From positions 62,001-126,000 of the forward strand of contig CAVTJG010000020.1 of NCBI GenBank assembly GCA_963735025.1: a DNA stretch of 64,000 bases. Reading direction: 5' to 3'. The translations under genes were made by a program, and so were the position numbers. Positions 34,837 to 43,995 of this stretch are shown in pieces; positions within the stretch are counted from its first letter, which is position 1, and each line of letters opens with the position of its first letter. The notes under the pieces are model-generated. The model made no database searches. It saw only the letters and a program-made list of their open reading frames with translations, and had not been told where the DNA came from. The DNA is from JAABRB01 sp963735025 (GTDB taxonomy: Bacteria > Pseudomonadota > Gammaproteobacteria > Burkholderiales > SG8-39).

Positions 34837-36609
34837 TCACACCTCGATCAGCGGCCGTCCGGGGCTCTTCAGATACCGATTGCGAATTGCGTCGGCGGCC
34901 CAGTACGTGAGCGCACCCACCGTGCCGGTCGGGTTGTATCCGGGGTTCTGTGGAAACACCGAGGCACCCATCACGAACAGGTTCGAAACGTCCCACGACT
35001 GCAGGTAGCGATTGACGACGCTGGTTTGCGGGTCGGCGCCCATCACCGCGCCGCCCGTGTTGTGAGTGGTCTGGTAGGGAGCGATCCGATAGTGGCCCTT
35101 GCGGTAGTTCTTCTCCATCGAGCGCGGCTTCATCGCGTGCGCTATCTTGGCGGCCTGATCGGTCAGGAATTTCGACATCCTGATCTCATTGTCATGGAAA
35201 TCGAAGGTCATTCGCAGCAGCGGGTTGCCGTAGTCGTCGCGATAGGTCGGATCGAGATCGAGATACGAACCGCGATAGCTCATCACGCTGCCGTGGGTGG
35301 CGATTGATGCGCTGCGCTGATAGTTCTCGTGTCTTGCCTTCTTCCAGGCACTGCCCCATTTCGGCGTGCCCGCAGGCACGAGGTTTTGCTGGAGGATCGG
35401 CCGCCCGCCAGTTGTCCAGAGCGCGATGTAGCCGCCGCCGATGAACCCATGCGGCCCATGGTCGAAGTTGTCGCCGTTGAACTCGTCGATGGCCTGGCCA
35501 AGCGCGCCGGCGCCCATGAAAGGGTTGAGATTCTGCTCGTTCACGAAAACGTGCACCGAAGACGTGATCTGGTAGGCGTAGTTGCGTCCGACCGCCCCTA
35601 CGCCGAATCGCGGATCGTAGGGCTTGCCGATTCCGGAGAGCAGCAGCAGATGGACGTTGTGGTGCGCGTACGCGCAAAGTATCACCAGCTCCGCCGGCTG
35701 CTCGAACTCGCGGCCGTTGACGTCCACGTAAGTGACGCCGGTCGCGCGCTTTCCCGAGGCATCGAGATTCACGCGCGTGACGTTGCACAACGTTCGCAAT
35801 GAGAAATTGTCCTTCTCGACAAGCACGGGCAGGATCGTCGTCTGCGGCGACGCCTTCGAATAATTGCCGCATCCGAACCATTCGCAGAATCCGCAATAGG
35901 TGCACTGTCCCATCTGCACGCCATACGGATTGCGGTAGGGACGCGAGGTATTGGCAGCCGGGCACGGAAAGGGCTGAAAACCCGCTTCGCGCGCGGCCTT
36001 GTCGAACAGCACCGTCGCATAGCTGCGCTCGAGCGGCGGCAATGGGTAGTCGCGCTGGCGCTGTCCCTCGAACGGATTGCCGCCGGGCTGCAGCGCGCCT
36101 TTCAGGTTGCCGGCCTTTCCGGAGACGCCGCAAAGATACTCGAAGCGGTCGTAGAATGGCTCGAGCTCGTCATAGGTAACGCCCCAATCCTGCAAGGTCA
36201 TGTCCTGCGGGATGAATTTCTTGCCGTAACGCCGCTCGATGTGTGTGCGTGCGAGGAAGTCGCTCGGCAGGAAGCGCCAGCACTGGCCGTTCCAGTGCAC
36301 GCCGGCGCCGCCGACGCCTGATCCCGGATTGAACGAGCCGAGATGACGCATCGGCAGTGCAGTCTGCTCGATTGAATTCCGAAAGGTGAGCGTTTCCCGC
36401 GCGAGCTCCTCGAAGAGGCCGTTGCGCACCGCATAGCGAAGTTCGTCTTGAATGTGCGTCGGCGCGAAGTCGGGCACCGTATCGCGTGTTTTGCCGCGTT
36501 CGATCGCGAGCACCCGCATCCCGGCGTCGGTCAGCTCCTGCGCCAGGATCGACGCGGTCCAGCCGAAGCCGACCAGGACCACGTCCACCGGCTCGAGTTT
36601 GGTGGCCAT
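34837..36609 (-). CDS. GMC-family FAD dehydrogenase large subunit (gluconate 2-dehydrogenase-like)
   Basis: 590 aa from ATG 36609. N-terminal FAD motif VVLVGFGWTASILAQELTDAG-like; SGVGGAGVHWNGQCWRF. A Cys cluster CTYCGFCEWFGCG is typical of this subfamily and may bind an Fe-S cluster. The C-terminal GMC active-site stretch is HNTGGAVMGADPQTSVVNRY, then NPTGTVGALTYWAAD. It oxidises a sugar acid, polyol or alcohol in the periplasm; the true substrate is unknown. Exported by the Tat leader of its small subunit. Confidence 0.9.
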   Translation of the reverse strand: MATKLEPVDVVLVGFGWTASILAQELTDAGMRVLAIERGKTRDTVPDFAPTHIQDELRYAVRNGLFEELARETLTFRNSIEQTALPMRHLGSFNPGSGVGGAGVHWNGQCWRFLPSDFLARTHIERRYGKKFIPQDMTLQDWGVTYDELEPFYDRFEYLCGVSGKAGNLKGALQPGGNPFEGQRQRDYPLPPLERSYATVLFDKAAREAGFQPFPCPAANTSRPYRNPYGVQMGQCTYCGFCEWFGCGNYSKASPQTTILPVLVEKDNFSLRTLCNVTRVNLDASGKRATGVTYVDVNGREFEQPAELVILCAYAHHNVHLLLLSGIGKPYDPRFGVGAVGRNYAYQITSSVHVFVNEQNLNPFMGAGALGQAIDEFNGDNFDHGPHGFIGGGYIALWTTGGRPILQQNLVPAGTPKWGSAWKKARHENYQRSASIATHGSVMSYRGSYLDLDPTYRDDYGNPLLRMTFDFHDNEIRMSKFLTDQAAKIAHAMKPRSMEKNYRKGHYRIAPYQTTHNTGGAVMGADPQTSVVNRYLQSWDVSNLFVMGASVFPQNPGYNPTGTVGALTYWAADAIRNRYLKSPGRPLIEV

Positions 36610-36613
36610 CGCC

Positions 36614-37345
36614 TCAGCCTCCCTGGCGTGGCCGCGCGCCGCTTCGACCCGCGAGACCAACCGTCGGTTCCGTGTAGGGCTTGCCGTGCTGGCGGATCTC
36701 GATCACATAGTTGTAGCGAGGTCCCGGAAAACCGAGCAACTTCCAGCCGGCGAAATCGCGATTTCCGCCGTAGATGGGATCGGCAAAGTATCCCTCATTC
36801 GTGTTCTGCAGCAGCATGTGGAAGAACTCCTTCGCCGGCAAGCCGTTCAGTGCGATCTCGCCCTGTTCGAGCCCGTGCAGCACCTCGTCCTGCGCCGACG
36901 CCGTCAGCTGGGCAAACGACTTGCCGGCCCGCGTTTTCCGGCAATGCTCGTCGACGGCGGCAATCGCCGCGCGATAGAGCTGTGCGGGCGTCAGCTTCAG
37001 TTGGTAACCCTGCTCGTCGGTTCCTTCTTTCCAGGGTCCCTGCATGTACCAGGCCTCACCACGGCCGAAAGGCCCCGCCAGCTGTTGGTCGATAAAGAAC
37101 GCGACGCCGGCCTCGAGCGCGCCCGGCCCGAGCGCGTCGGCCGGAATCAAGCGTCCGACCGCGGCCTTGAGAAAGTCGATCTCTGGTGCGGCTGCCCAAC
37201 TGAACGACTCCGCGACCGGTGGCGGCAACAACGACTGCGCCACTGCTGCCGTGGCTGCGCGGGGCGCGAACCAGAAGGCCGCGCCCACGGCGCCAGCGGC
37301 AGCAGCGGCCTTGCGGAACAGCTCGCGGCGCGTGAGGCGAGGCAT
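36614..37345 (-). CDS. Gluconate 2-dehydrogenase subunit 3-like protein
   Basis: 243 aa. Tat leader TRRELFRKAAAAAGAVGAAF. The body has FLKAAVGRLIPADALGPGAL, then GVAFFIDQQLAGPFG and NEGYFADPIYGGNRDFAGWK, the hallmark of the family. It escorts the FAD subunit through Tat. Its ATG is 43 nt after a strong sigma-54 -12 element. First gene of the three-gene operon (small, FAD, cytochrome). Confidence 0.9.
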   Translation of the reverse strand: MPRLTRRELFRKAAAAAGAVGAAFWFAPRAATAAVAQSLLPPPVAESFSWAAAPEIDFLKAAVGRLIPADALGPGALEAGVAFFIDQQLAGPFGRGEAWYMQGPWKEGTDEQGYQLKLTPAQLYRAAIAAVDEHCRKTRAGKSFAQLTASAQDEVLHGLEQGEIALNGLPAKEFFHMLLQNTNEGYFADPIYGGNRDFAGWKLLGFPGPRYNYVIEIRQHGKPYTEPTVGLAGRSGARPRQGG

Positions 37346-37387
37346 GGTGCAGACTCTCTCAGAGGGCAAGGAACATCGACGGTGAAG

Positions 37388-37401
37388 GCAAACGTCATGC
37401 C
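37388..37401 (-). promoter_or_regulatory. sigma-54 promoter of the gluconate dehydrogenase-like operon (GGGCATGACGTTTGC)
   Basis: Full GGCATG-N4-TTGC; -12 is 43 nt before ATG 37345. It is divergent from the ACIII promoter, with the 170-bp repeats between. Confidence 0.75.
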
Positions 37402-37440
37402 CGGAATGGGATCGACGCCTCTGATCCAAACCTGGCGCAA

Positions 37441-37780
37441 CCCGGGCGTCGGCTGCCCGGTCTTCGGCCTGCAGAAATTGTCGGCGCCACCACCGGTAAC
37501 GCTTACACGGAGCCTCGGCCGACCGGAAATGGCCGAGGCTGGTCGGAGCGCATCCTGGCGGCAACAAGACCTGCGCGCAAGGCTCTTTCTCTTGCGAAAT
37601 ACAGGCACGCCCCGGGCGTCGGCTGCCCGATCTTCGGCAAGCGGAAATTGCCGGCGCCACCACCGGTAACGCTTACGCGGAGCCTCGGCCGACCGGAAAT
37701 GGCCGAGGCTGGTCGGAGCGCATACTGGCGGCAAGAAGACCTGCGCGCGAGGCTCTCGCGGTGCGAAATGCAGGCACGCC
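37441..37780. repeat. Two tandem 170-bp repeats between divergent operons
   Basis: Units 37441-37610 and 37611-37780 are nearly identical. Each holds a GGTAACGCTTAC element and a perfect 10-bp inverted repeat (AGCCTCGGCC ... GGCCGAGGCT, at 37511-37540 and 37681-37710). Unit 2 ends in the -24 half of the ACIII sigma-54 promoter. In unit 1 the same -24 half is followed by CCGGGC instead of CCTTGC, so its -12 is lost at the junction. Confidence 0.85.
37495..37677. promoter_or_regulatory. Two GGTAACGCTTAC elements (putative enhancer sites)
   Basis: At 37495-37507 and 37665-37677, 170 bp apart. The palindromic core GTAA-CGC-TTAC is related to pairs at 54165 and 57960, all upstream of sigma-54 promoters. 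Probably activator sites. Confidence 0.45.
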
Positions 37781-37786
37781 CCTTGC
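37773..37786 (+). promoter_or_regulatory. sigma-54 promoter of the ACIII operon (AGGCACGCCCCTTGC)
   Basis: GGCACG-N4-TTGC, full match. The leader to actA is about 110 nt. Confidence 0.72.
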
Positions 37787-37906
37787 GTGAGCGGTCGTGC
37801 GCAAGTGTCTGTAGCGCCGGGACGAAACATCGCATGACGCAGGGTCGGCTGGCTTCTCGCCGCGCCGCCCCCGGCCCAATCCGGCGGCGAGAGAGCTATC
37901 AAGTAA

Positions 37907-38557
37907 ATGCCGCAGATATTCCGCCCGTCCACGGGGCTCGTCCTCAACCTCGTGCTGCTCGCAGGCGTGGCAGTGATGGCAGCACTGGTCTTCGCGTGGC
38001 GGGAGGCGATCGCTGATCGGTACGGCATCGGGGACCCGGTCCCGCAGCCGGTGCCGTTCAGCCACAAGCACCACGTGGCAGAGGAGGGCATCGACTGCCG
38101 CTACTGCCACAGCGACGTGGAGCAATCAGCCTTTGCCGGGATTCCCGCAAACGATGTCTGCATGACGTGTCATTCGGTCCTGTTCCGCGACGCGTCCGTG
38201 CTGGCACCGCTACGCGCGAGCTTCCGCGGCGGCAAGCCGCTCGCGTGGAGGCGGGTGAACAAACTGCCCGATTTCGTCTACTTCGATCACGGCATCCACG
38301 TCGCGAAAGGCGTGGGTTGCGTCACCTGCCACGGCCGGGTCGACCAGATGCCACTCACGTGGCGCGCTCGCTCCCTGGCCATGCAGTGGTGCCTGCAATG
38401 CCACCGCCATCCCGAGCAGCACGTCCGTCCACGCGAGCACGTGTTCGAGATGGCCTGGCAACCGCCGCCGGACCGCGCTGCGCTCGGACGAAGGCTCGTC
38501 GCCGAGTACGGCATCCACGCTGATCGCGTGACCGACTGCTCGGTCTGCCATCGCTGA
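37907..38557 (+). CDS. actA: Alternative complex III subunit ActA (pentaheme cytochrome c)
   Basis: 216 aa. One N-terminal membrane anchor (LNLVLLAGVAVMAALVFAW), then five CxxCH sites (CRYCH, CMTCH, CVTCH, CLQCH, CSVCH). In ACIII it accepts electrons from the Fe-S subunit and delivers them to ActE and the oxidase. Weak SD (GAGAGAG). Its TGA overlaps the actB ATG. Confidence 0.93.
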   Translation: MPQIFRPSTGLVLNLVLLAGVAVMAALVFAWREAIADRYGIGDPVPQPVPFSHKHHVAEEGIDCRYCHSDVEQSAFAGIPANDVCMTCHSVLFRDASVLAPLRASFRGGKPLAWRRVNKLPDFVYFDHGIHVAKGVGCVTCHGRVDQMPLTWRARSLAMQWCLQCHRHPEQHVRPREHVFEMAWQPPPDRAALGRRLVAEYGIHADRVTDCSVCHR

Positions 38558-41406
38558 TGAAGGACCGCACAGTGAACAGCCGATCGGTGCCGCCGGACCT
38601 TCACAACGGTCGCCGCGATTTCATGAAGCTCATGGCCGCGTCGATCGCGCTGGGCGGCGTCGGCGGCTGCAGCCCGCCGCCGGAGAAGATCGTCCCGTAC
38701 GCGCGCAGCCCGGAGGGTCTGGTCCCGGGCGAGCCGGTCTTCTATGCGACGGCCATGGTCCTGGACGGCTTCGCGAAAGGTGTCCTCGTGGAGTGCAACA
38801 TGGGGCGTCCCACCAAGGTGGAGGGTAATCGCCTGCATCCTGCGAGCCTGGGTGCGACCGACGTCTTTGCGCAGGCGTCGGTGCTCGGATTGTGGGACCC
38901 GGATCGCTCGCAGGCGGTGATGCGCGAGCGCGAGATCTCCAGCTGGCCGAATTTCCTGACGGCCATGGCGCCCGAGGTCTTGCGCCTGCGGCAAACCGGC
39001 GGCGCGGGCCTGCGCCTCCTCACGGGAACCATCACGTCGCCCACGCTCGGTGCACAGATCCAGTCGCTGCTTGCCGCCTATCCGGAAGCCCGCTGGCATG
39101 TGCATCAGCCGCTCGACGCCGAAAACCACGACGCTGCGAGCACTGCCGCGTTCGGCACGCCGTTGGACTGCCAGGTTCACCTCGAAAAGGCGGACGTGAT
39201 CGTGTCACTCGACGCCGATTTCCTCGGCGCCGGCGCCGCCAGCCTGCGCAGCGCGCGGCACTTCGCGGCCCGCCGCGGCGCTTCCGGAGCGCAGGCGATG
39301 ACGCGACTCTATGCCGTCGAGTCCTCGATCGGCGTCACCGGCGCCATGGCCGACCATCGGTTGCCGGTTCGACCGACCGGCGTGGAGACCTTCGCCCGGC
39401 TCGTAGCCGCCCGCCTCGGACTGGCGGTGTCCGCGCCGTCCGCGCCCGACCAGCGGATGGACGCGTTTGCGGCCGCAGTGGTCGTCGACCTCTCGCGGCA
39501 TCGCGGACGCAGCGTGGTGATCGCGGGCGAGCGCCAACCACCCGCCGTTCACGTGCTCGCCCACGCGCTCAACGCCGAGCTGGGCGGCGCGGGCGCGACG
39601 GTCACGTACACGGATCCGGTTGCCGTGCGCCCGCCGGTCGCGCAGGGCGGATCGCTCGGCGACCTCGTCGCGGCGCTCGCCGCGGGCGAAGTCGACATGC
39701 TCGTCATCGCCGGGAGCAATCCGGTCGCAACCGCACCGGTGGATCTCGACTTCGGCACGCAGCTCGCCAGGGCCCGACTCGCGATTCACATGGGCCTCTA
39801 CCGCGACGAGACGGGAAACCGGACGCGCTGGCACGTGCCCGAGGCGCATTACATGGAGACGTGGAGCGACGCGCGCGCGTTCGACGGGACCGCGACCATC
39901 GTGCAACCGCTCATCGCGCCCCTGTACGCCGGCGTCTCGATCCATGCGCTGATCGCCGCGCTGATCGGCGACTCGGGACGCACCGCCCACGCTCTTGTGC
40001 GCGAACACTGGCAGCAGAAGCGCGGCAGCGACTTCGAGGCGTTCTGGCAGCAGGCGTTGCACGACGGCATCGTTCCTGACACCGCTTTCCCGCGCAAGTC
40101 CCCCGCATTCCGGCACGCGGCGCTCGCCGCGCTGACGGCGCCCGTCGCGACCGACCGCGACTCGCTGGAAATCGTGTTCGCGCCCGACCCGTGCGTGTGG
40201 GACGGCCAATTCGCCAACAACGCATGGCTGCAGGAGCTGCCCAAGCCCATCACGACCCTGACCTGGGACAACGCGGCATTGCTCGGACCGGCGACCGCCG
40301 AACGTCTGGGACTCGAAACCGACGATCTCGTCGAGCTGCAACATCGCGAGCGAAGCGTTCTCGCCCCGGTGCGGGTGGTGCCCGGCCATCCGGACGGCAC
40401 CGTGACGGCGCCGCTCGGGTACGGCCGCGCACGGGCCGGCTCGGTCGGCAGCGGCCGCGGCTTCGATGCCTATGCGCTGCGCCTGTCTTCCGCGCCCTGG
40501 ATCGGGTCGCAGGTGACCTTGCGCAAGACCGGCCGCCGCCGGCGCCTGGCCGCGACGCAAACGCATCACCGGATGAGCGGTCGCGATCCGGTGCGCACGG
40601 CGACAGCCGGCGAGTTCGCGGGCAATCCGGACTTTGCTCGAGGCCGAGCAAACGCGTCGCTGTATCCGCGCTACCCGCGCGGCGAGTACGCCTGGGCGAT
40701 GTCGATCGACCTCGGCGCGTGCATCGGCTGCAACGCCTGCACGATCGCATGCCAGGCGGAGAACAACATCCCCGTGGTCGGCAAGGAGGAAGTCGACCGC
40801 GGACGGGAGATGCACTGGATCAGGGTCGACACCTATCTCGCCGGTCCGGCAGCGCACCCGACGACCCACTTCCAGCCGGTGCCCTGCATGCACTGCGAGG
40901 ATGCGCCATGCGAGCTCGTCTGCCCGGTCGGCGCGACGATGCATGACGCCGGCGGCCTGAACGTCCAGGTCTACAACCGCTGCATCGGTACCCGCTTCTG
41001 CTCGAACAACTGCCCCTACAAGGTGCGCCGGTTCAACTTCCTGCAGTTCGCAGACGAGGCCAGCCGCGCGCTGCGCGCCCAGCGCAATCCGGAAGTGACG
41101 GTGCGTCGCCGCGGCGTGATGGAGAAGTGCACCTACTGCGTGCAGCGCATCACCCGGGCGCGCATCGACGCCGACCGGCGCGGGGGGAAGATCCGCGACG
41201 GGGATGTCGTCACCGCGTGCGAGGCCGCCTGCCCGACCGGTGCGATCGTGTTCGGAAATCTCGCCGAGCCGGCAAGCCGGGTCGCGCGAGCCAAGCATTC
41301 CCCGCTCGACTACACGCTGCTCGAGGAGGAGAACACCCGGCCGCGAACGACGTATCTCGCGAAGTTGACCAACCCGAATCCGGACTTCGAGCGCGAGGGT
41401 TCGTGA
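38557..41406 (+). CDS. actB: Alternative complex III subunit ActB (molybdopterin-like + Fe-S fusion)
   Basis: 949 aa. Tat-type leader (GRRDFMKLMAASIALGG). Residues 40-690 resemble a molybdopterin oxidoreductase, which in ACIII carries no cofactor. Residues 700-900 hold ferredoxin clusters (CIGCNACTIACQAE, CMHCEDAPCELVCPVG, CIGTRFCSNNCPY, CTYCVQR, CEAACPTGA). It is the periplasmic electron-input subunit of the quinol oxidase complex. Starts and ends overlap neighbours by 1-4 nt. Confidence 0.93.
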   Translation: MKDRTVNSRSVPPDLHNGRRDFMKLMAASIALGGVGGCSPPPEKIVPYARSPEGLVPGEPVFYATAMVLDGFAKGVLVECNMGRPTKVEGNRLHPASLGATDVFAQASVLGLWDPDRSQAVMREREISSWPNFLTAMAPEVLRLRQTGGAGLRLLTGTITSPTLGAQIQSLLAAYPEARWHVHQPLDAENHDAASTAAFGTPLDCQVHLEKADVIVSLDADFLGAGAASLRSARHFAARRGASGAQAMTRLYAVESSIGVTGAMADHRLPVRPTGVETFARLVAARLGLAVSAPSAPDQRMDAFAAAVVVDLSRHRGRSVVIAGERQPPAVHVLAHALNAELGGAGATVTYTDPVAVRPPVAQGGSLGDLVAALAAGEVDMLVIAGSNPVATAPVDLDFGTQLARARLAIHMGLYRDETGNRTRWHVPEAHYMETWSDARAFDGTATIVQPLIAPLYAGVSIHALIAALIGDSGRTAHALVREHWQQKRGSDFEAFWQQALHDGIVPDTAFPRKSPAFRHAALAALTAPVATDRDSLEIVFAPDPCVWDGQFANNAWLQELPKPITTLTWDNAALLGPATAERLGLETDDLVELQHRERSVLAPVRVVPGHPDGTVTAPLGYGRARAGSVGSGRGFDAYALRLSSAPWIGSQVTLRKTGRRRRLAATQTHHRMSGRDPVRTATAGEFAGNPDFARGRANASLYPRYPRGEYAWAMSIDLGACIGCNACTIACQAENNIPVVGKEEVDRGREMHWIRVDTYLAGPAAHPTTHFQPVPCMHCEDAPCELVCPVGATMHDAGGLNVQVYNRCIGTRFCSNNCPYKVRRFNFLQFADEASRALRAQRNPEVTVRRRGVMEKCTYCVQRITRARIDADRRGGKIRDGDVVTACEAACPTGAIVFGNLAEPASRVARAKHSPLDYTLLEEENTRPRTTYLAKLTNPNPDFEREGS

Positions 41407-42752
41407 CCGATTCGCCGCCAGTCATGGAGGGCTCGCCGAGCTACGCATCGATGACCGACCGCGTGAGCGGTATCGTGCTCGAGCGCCGGTTCGGGTGGCC
41501 CTGGTGGGCCGCGGCCGGATGCGCGCTGGCCCTCACGCTGGCGTTCTTCGTTGCCGCGGGCGTGCTGTTCGATGTCGGCGTCGGGATCTGGGGCATCAAC
41601 ATCCCGGTAGCCTGGGGGTTCGCCATCACCAATTACGTCTGGTGGATCGGCATCGGCATGGCCGGCACCTTCATCTCCGCCGCGCTGCTGCTGCTCCGCC
41701 AGGAATGGCGCACCGCCATCAGCCGCTTCGCCGAAACGATGACGGTGCTTGCGGTCGCGATCGCGGGCCTGTTCCCGATCATGCACCTCGGGCGCCCGTA
41801 TTTCTTCTACTGGATGCTGCCCTATCCGAACGTCATGAACACCTGGCCGCAGTGGCGGAGCGCCCTGGTCTGGGACTTCTACGCCATTCTCGCGTACCTG
41901 ATCTTCTCGATGCTGTTCTGGTACGTCGGCATGCTGCCGGATCTCGCGACGCTGCGGGATCGCGCACGCACGCGGGCGAGCCAGGTCTTCTACGGCCTGC
42001 TCGCGCTCGGCTGGCGCGGCGAGGCGCGTCAATGGGAGCATCACGAGCGGCTCTCGCTGGTGCTCGCCGGCCTTGCGGTGCCGCTCGTCTTCTCGGTGCA
42101 CAGCATGGTCGCCTTCGATTTCTCGGAAGGCAACACACCGGGGTGGCATTCGACGATCTTCCCGCCGTTCTTCGTCGCCGGCGCCCTCTTCTCCGGCTTC
42201 GCGATGGTGCTGTGCCTCGCGATCCCGATCCGCGCCGTCTTCGGGTTGCACGACTTCGTCACGGAAAGACACCTGGATCGTCTCGCGAAGGCGTTGCTCG
42301 CCGTCGGGCTGATCGTCGACTACAGCTACCTGGTCGAGATCTTCACCGCCTACTACAGCGCGAACCGTTACGAGATCTACGTCATGACGAACCGGTTCGC
42401 GGGACCCTACGCCCCCGTGTACTGGGCGAGCATCGTGTGCAACGTTGTCGTCATCCAGCTGCTGTGGTTGCGCAGGGTGCGCCTCTCCCCCGTGGCGCTC
42501 TTTTTCGTGAGCGCGGCCGTCGTGGCCGGCATGTGGCTGGAACGCTTCGTGATCGTCGTCATCAGCCTGCACCGCGACTTCCTGCCTTCGTCCTGGGGCA
42601 TGTTCTATCCGACCGCCTGGGACTGGACGCACCTGCTCGGATCGATGGGCATTTTCGCCCTGCTCTTGCTGGTCTTCCTGCGCACGCTGCCGATGATCTC
42701 GATGTTCGAGATGCGCAGGCTGCTGGCTTCCTCGCGGGAAGGTGTGCAATGA
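41403..42752 (+). CDS. actC: Alternative complex III subunit ActC (NrfD-like quinol-binding)
   Basis: About 449 aa from GTG 41403 (GTGA overlap with actB; ATG 41424 also possible). Ten hydrophobic segments in the NrfD/PsrC pattern, with conserved stretches NIPVAWGFAITNYVWWIGIG, HLGRPYFFYWMLPYPN and VFSVHSMVAFDFS. Membrane quinol oxidation site. Confidence 0.93.
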   Translation: MTDSPPVMEGSPSYASMTDRVSGIVLERRFGWPWWAAAGCALALTLAFFVAAGVLFDVGVGIWGINIPVAWGFAITNYVWWIGIGMAGTFISAALLLLRQEWRTAISRFAETMTVLAVAIAGLFPIMHLGRPYFFYWMLPYPNVMNTWPQWRSALVWDFYAILAYLIFSMLFWYVGMLPDLATLRDRARTRASQVFYGLLALGWRGEARQWEHHERLSLVLAGLAVPLVFSVHSMVAFDFSEGNTPGWHSTIFPPFFVAGALFSGFAMVLCLAIPIRAVFGLHDFVTERHLDRLAKALLAVGLIVDYSYLVEIFTAYYSANRYEIYVMTNRFAGPYAPVYWASIVCNVVVIQLLWLRRVRLSPVALFFVSAAVVAGMWLERFVIVVISLHRDFLPSSWGMFYPTAWDWTHLLGSMGIFALLLLVFLRTLPMISMFEMRRLLASSREGVQ

Positions 42753-43288
42753 GCGACGCCACACGCGGATACGGGCTGCTCGCGGAATTCCGCTCCGGGC
42801 GCGAGCTCGTCTCCGCAGTGCGGCGCGCGCGCGCCGCGGGATATCAACGACTCGATGCGTACTCCCCGATGCCGGTGGAGGGCCTGCGTGAGGCGCTCGG
42901 CCATCGGCCCAGTCGCCTGCCCTGGCTCGTGCTGGCGGGCGCGCTGATCGGCGGAGGAGGCTTCTACTTCATCGAATGGTATTCCGCGGTGATCGACTAC
43001 CCGCTCAACATCGGCGGCCGCCCGGTCCACAGCTGGCCCGCGTTCATCTTCTCGGCGGTCGAGGTGACGATCCTCCTCGGGGCCCTGTTCGGCGTGGTCG
43101 GAATGCTGGTCGCGAGCGGTCTGCCACGGTTGCATCACCCCCTGTTCGCAGTGCCGGCCTTCGACGCGACGACGCGCGACGGGTTCTTCCTCTATCTCGA
43201 CGGCAGCGACCCGGCGGCCGAACGCGCCGCACTGGGGCGCTTCGTCGAGAGCTTGCAGGCGCACAGCGTGAGCGAGGTCCGCGAGTGA
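42749..43288 (+). CDS. actD: Alternative complex III subunit ActD (DUF3341)
   Basis: 179 aa. N-terminal cytoplasmic domain (YGLLAEFRSGRELVSAVRRA), two membrane segments (LPWLVLAGALIGGGGFY, VEVTILLGALFGVVGML) and a C-terminal domain (PAFDATTRDGFFLYLDGSD). Structural subunit of ACIII. ATGA overlap with actC. Confidence 0.93.
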   Translation: MSDATRGYGLLAEFRSGRELVSAVRRARAAGYQRLDAYSPMPVEGLREALGHRPSRLPWLVLAGALIGGGGFYFIEWYSAVIDYPLNIGGRPVHSWPAFIFSAVEVTILLGALFGVVGMLVASGLPRLHHPLFAVPAFDATTRDGFFLYLDGSDPAAERAALGRFVESLQAHSVSEVRE

Positions 43289-43995
43289 GAATTTCGCTCC
43301 CCATCCCGCGCGTCGTGGCCCGGGCGGCACTGATGTTCGCGCTGAGCTTCACGATGGCCGGCGCGATCGCGGCGCTCGCGGGTTGCGAGAAAGCGATGCG
43401 CGACATGTACGACCAGCCGAAGTACAAGCCGTTCGCGCCAAGTCGCCTGTTTGCGGATGGCCGGTCGGCACGGCCGCCCGTTCCGGACACCGTGCCACGG
43501 GCTGCCGGACCGCTCGCGGGCACATCGAGCGGCCGGGTGGGCGCCGCGCCGGCCCCGGCAGCGAAGCCGGTGATCTTTCCGCCGCTCACGCCGCGCGGCG
43601 CCCAGGCGAACACCCCGGCGACGTGGCGTCCGCGCCTCGACGGAATCCCGCGGCCGGTCACCACGCAGCTCATGCGTCGCGGTCAGGAACGCTTCGACAT
43701 CTTCTGCGCGCCCTGCCACAGCCCGCTGGGCGACGGGGACGGCATGATTCCGCGGCGCGGATTTCCGCATCCGCCTTCGTTCCACAGCCCGCGACTGCGC
43801 AATGCGCCCGACCAGCATTTCTACGATGCGATCACGGCGGGCTACGGCGCGATGAGTTCCTACGCCGCCAGGATTCCGCCGGACGACCGCTGGGCGATCG
43901 TCGCGTACGTGCGCGCACTGCAGCTCAGTCAGCATGTCGCGTCGAGCGCGCTCGACCCCGGCGACCGCCGCAAGCTCGACGAGGCGAAACGATGA
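43285..43995 (+). CDS. actE: Alternative complex III subunit ActE (monoheme cytochrome c lipoprotein)
   Basis: 236 aa from GTG 43285. Lipobox near ALAGC, the family opening MRDMYDQPKYKPF, then one heme site CAPCH with GYGAMSSYA as the Met-ligand region. It hands electrons toward the terminal oxidase. GTGA and ATGA overlaps on both sides. Confidence 0.93.
   Translation: MRISLPIPRVVARAALMFALSFTMAGAIAALAGCEKAMRDMYDQPKYKPFAPSRLFADGRSARPPVPDTVPRAAGPLAGTSSGRVGAAPAPAAKPVIFPPLTPRGAQANTPATWRPRLDGIPRPVTTQLMRRGQERFDIFCAPCHSPLGDGDGMIPRRGFPHPPSFHSPRLRNAPDQHFYDAITAGYGAMSSYAARIPPDDRWAIVAYVRALQLSQHVASSALDPGDRRKLDEAKR

Noticed and set aside
37511..37710. 10-bp inverted repeats as transcription terminators
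   Set aside because: No T-run follows on either strand and no gene ends there; they are more likely part of the duplicated regulatory unit.
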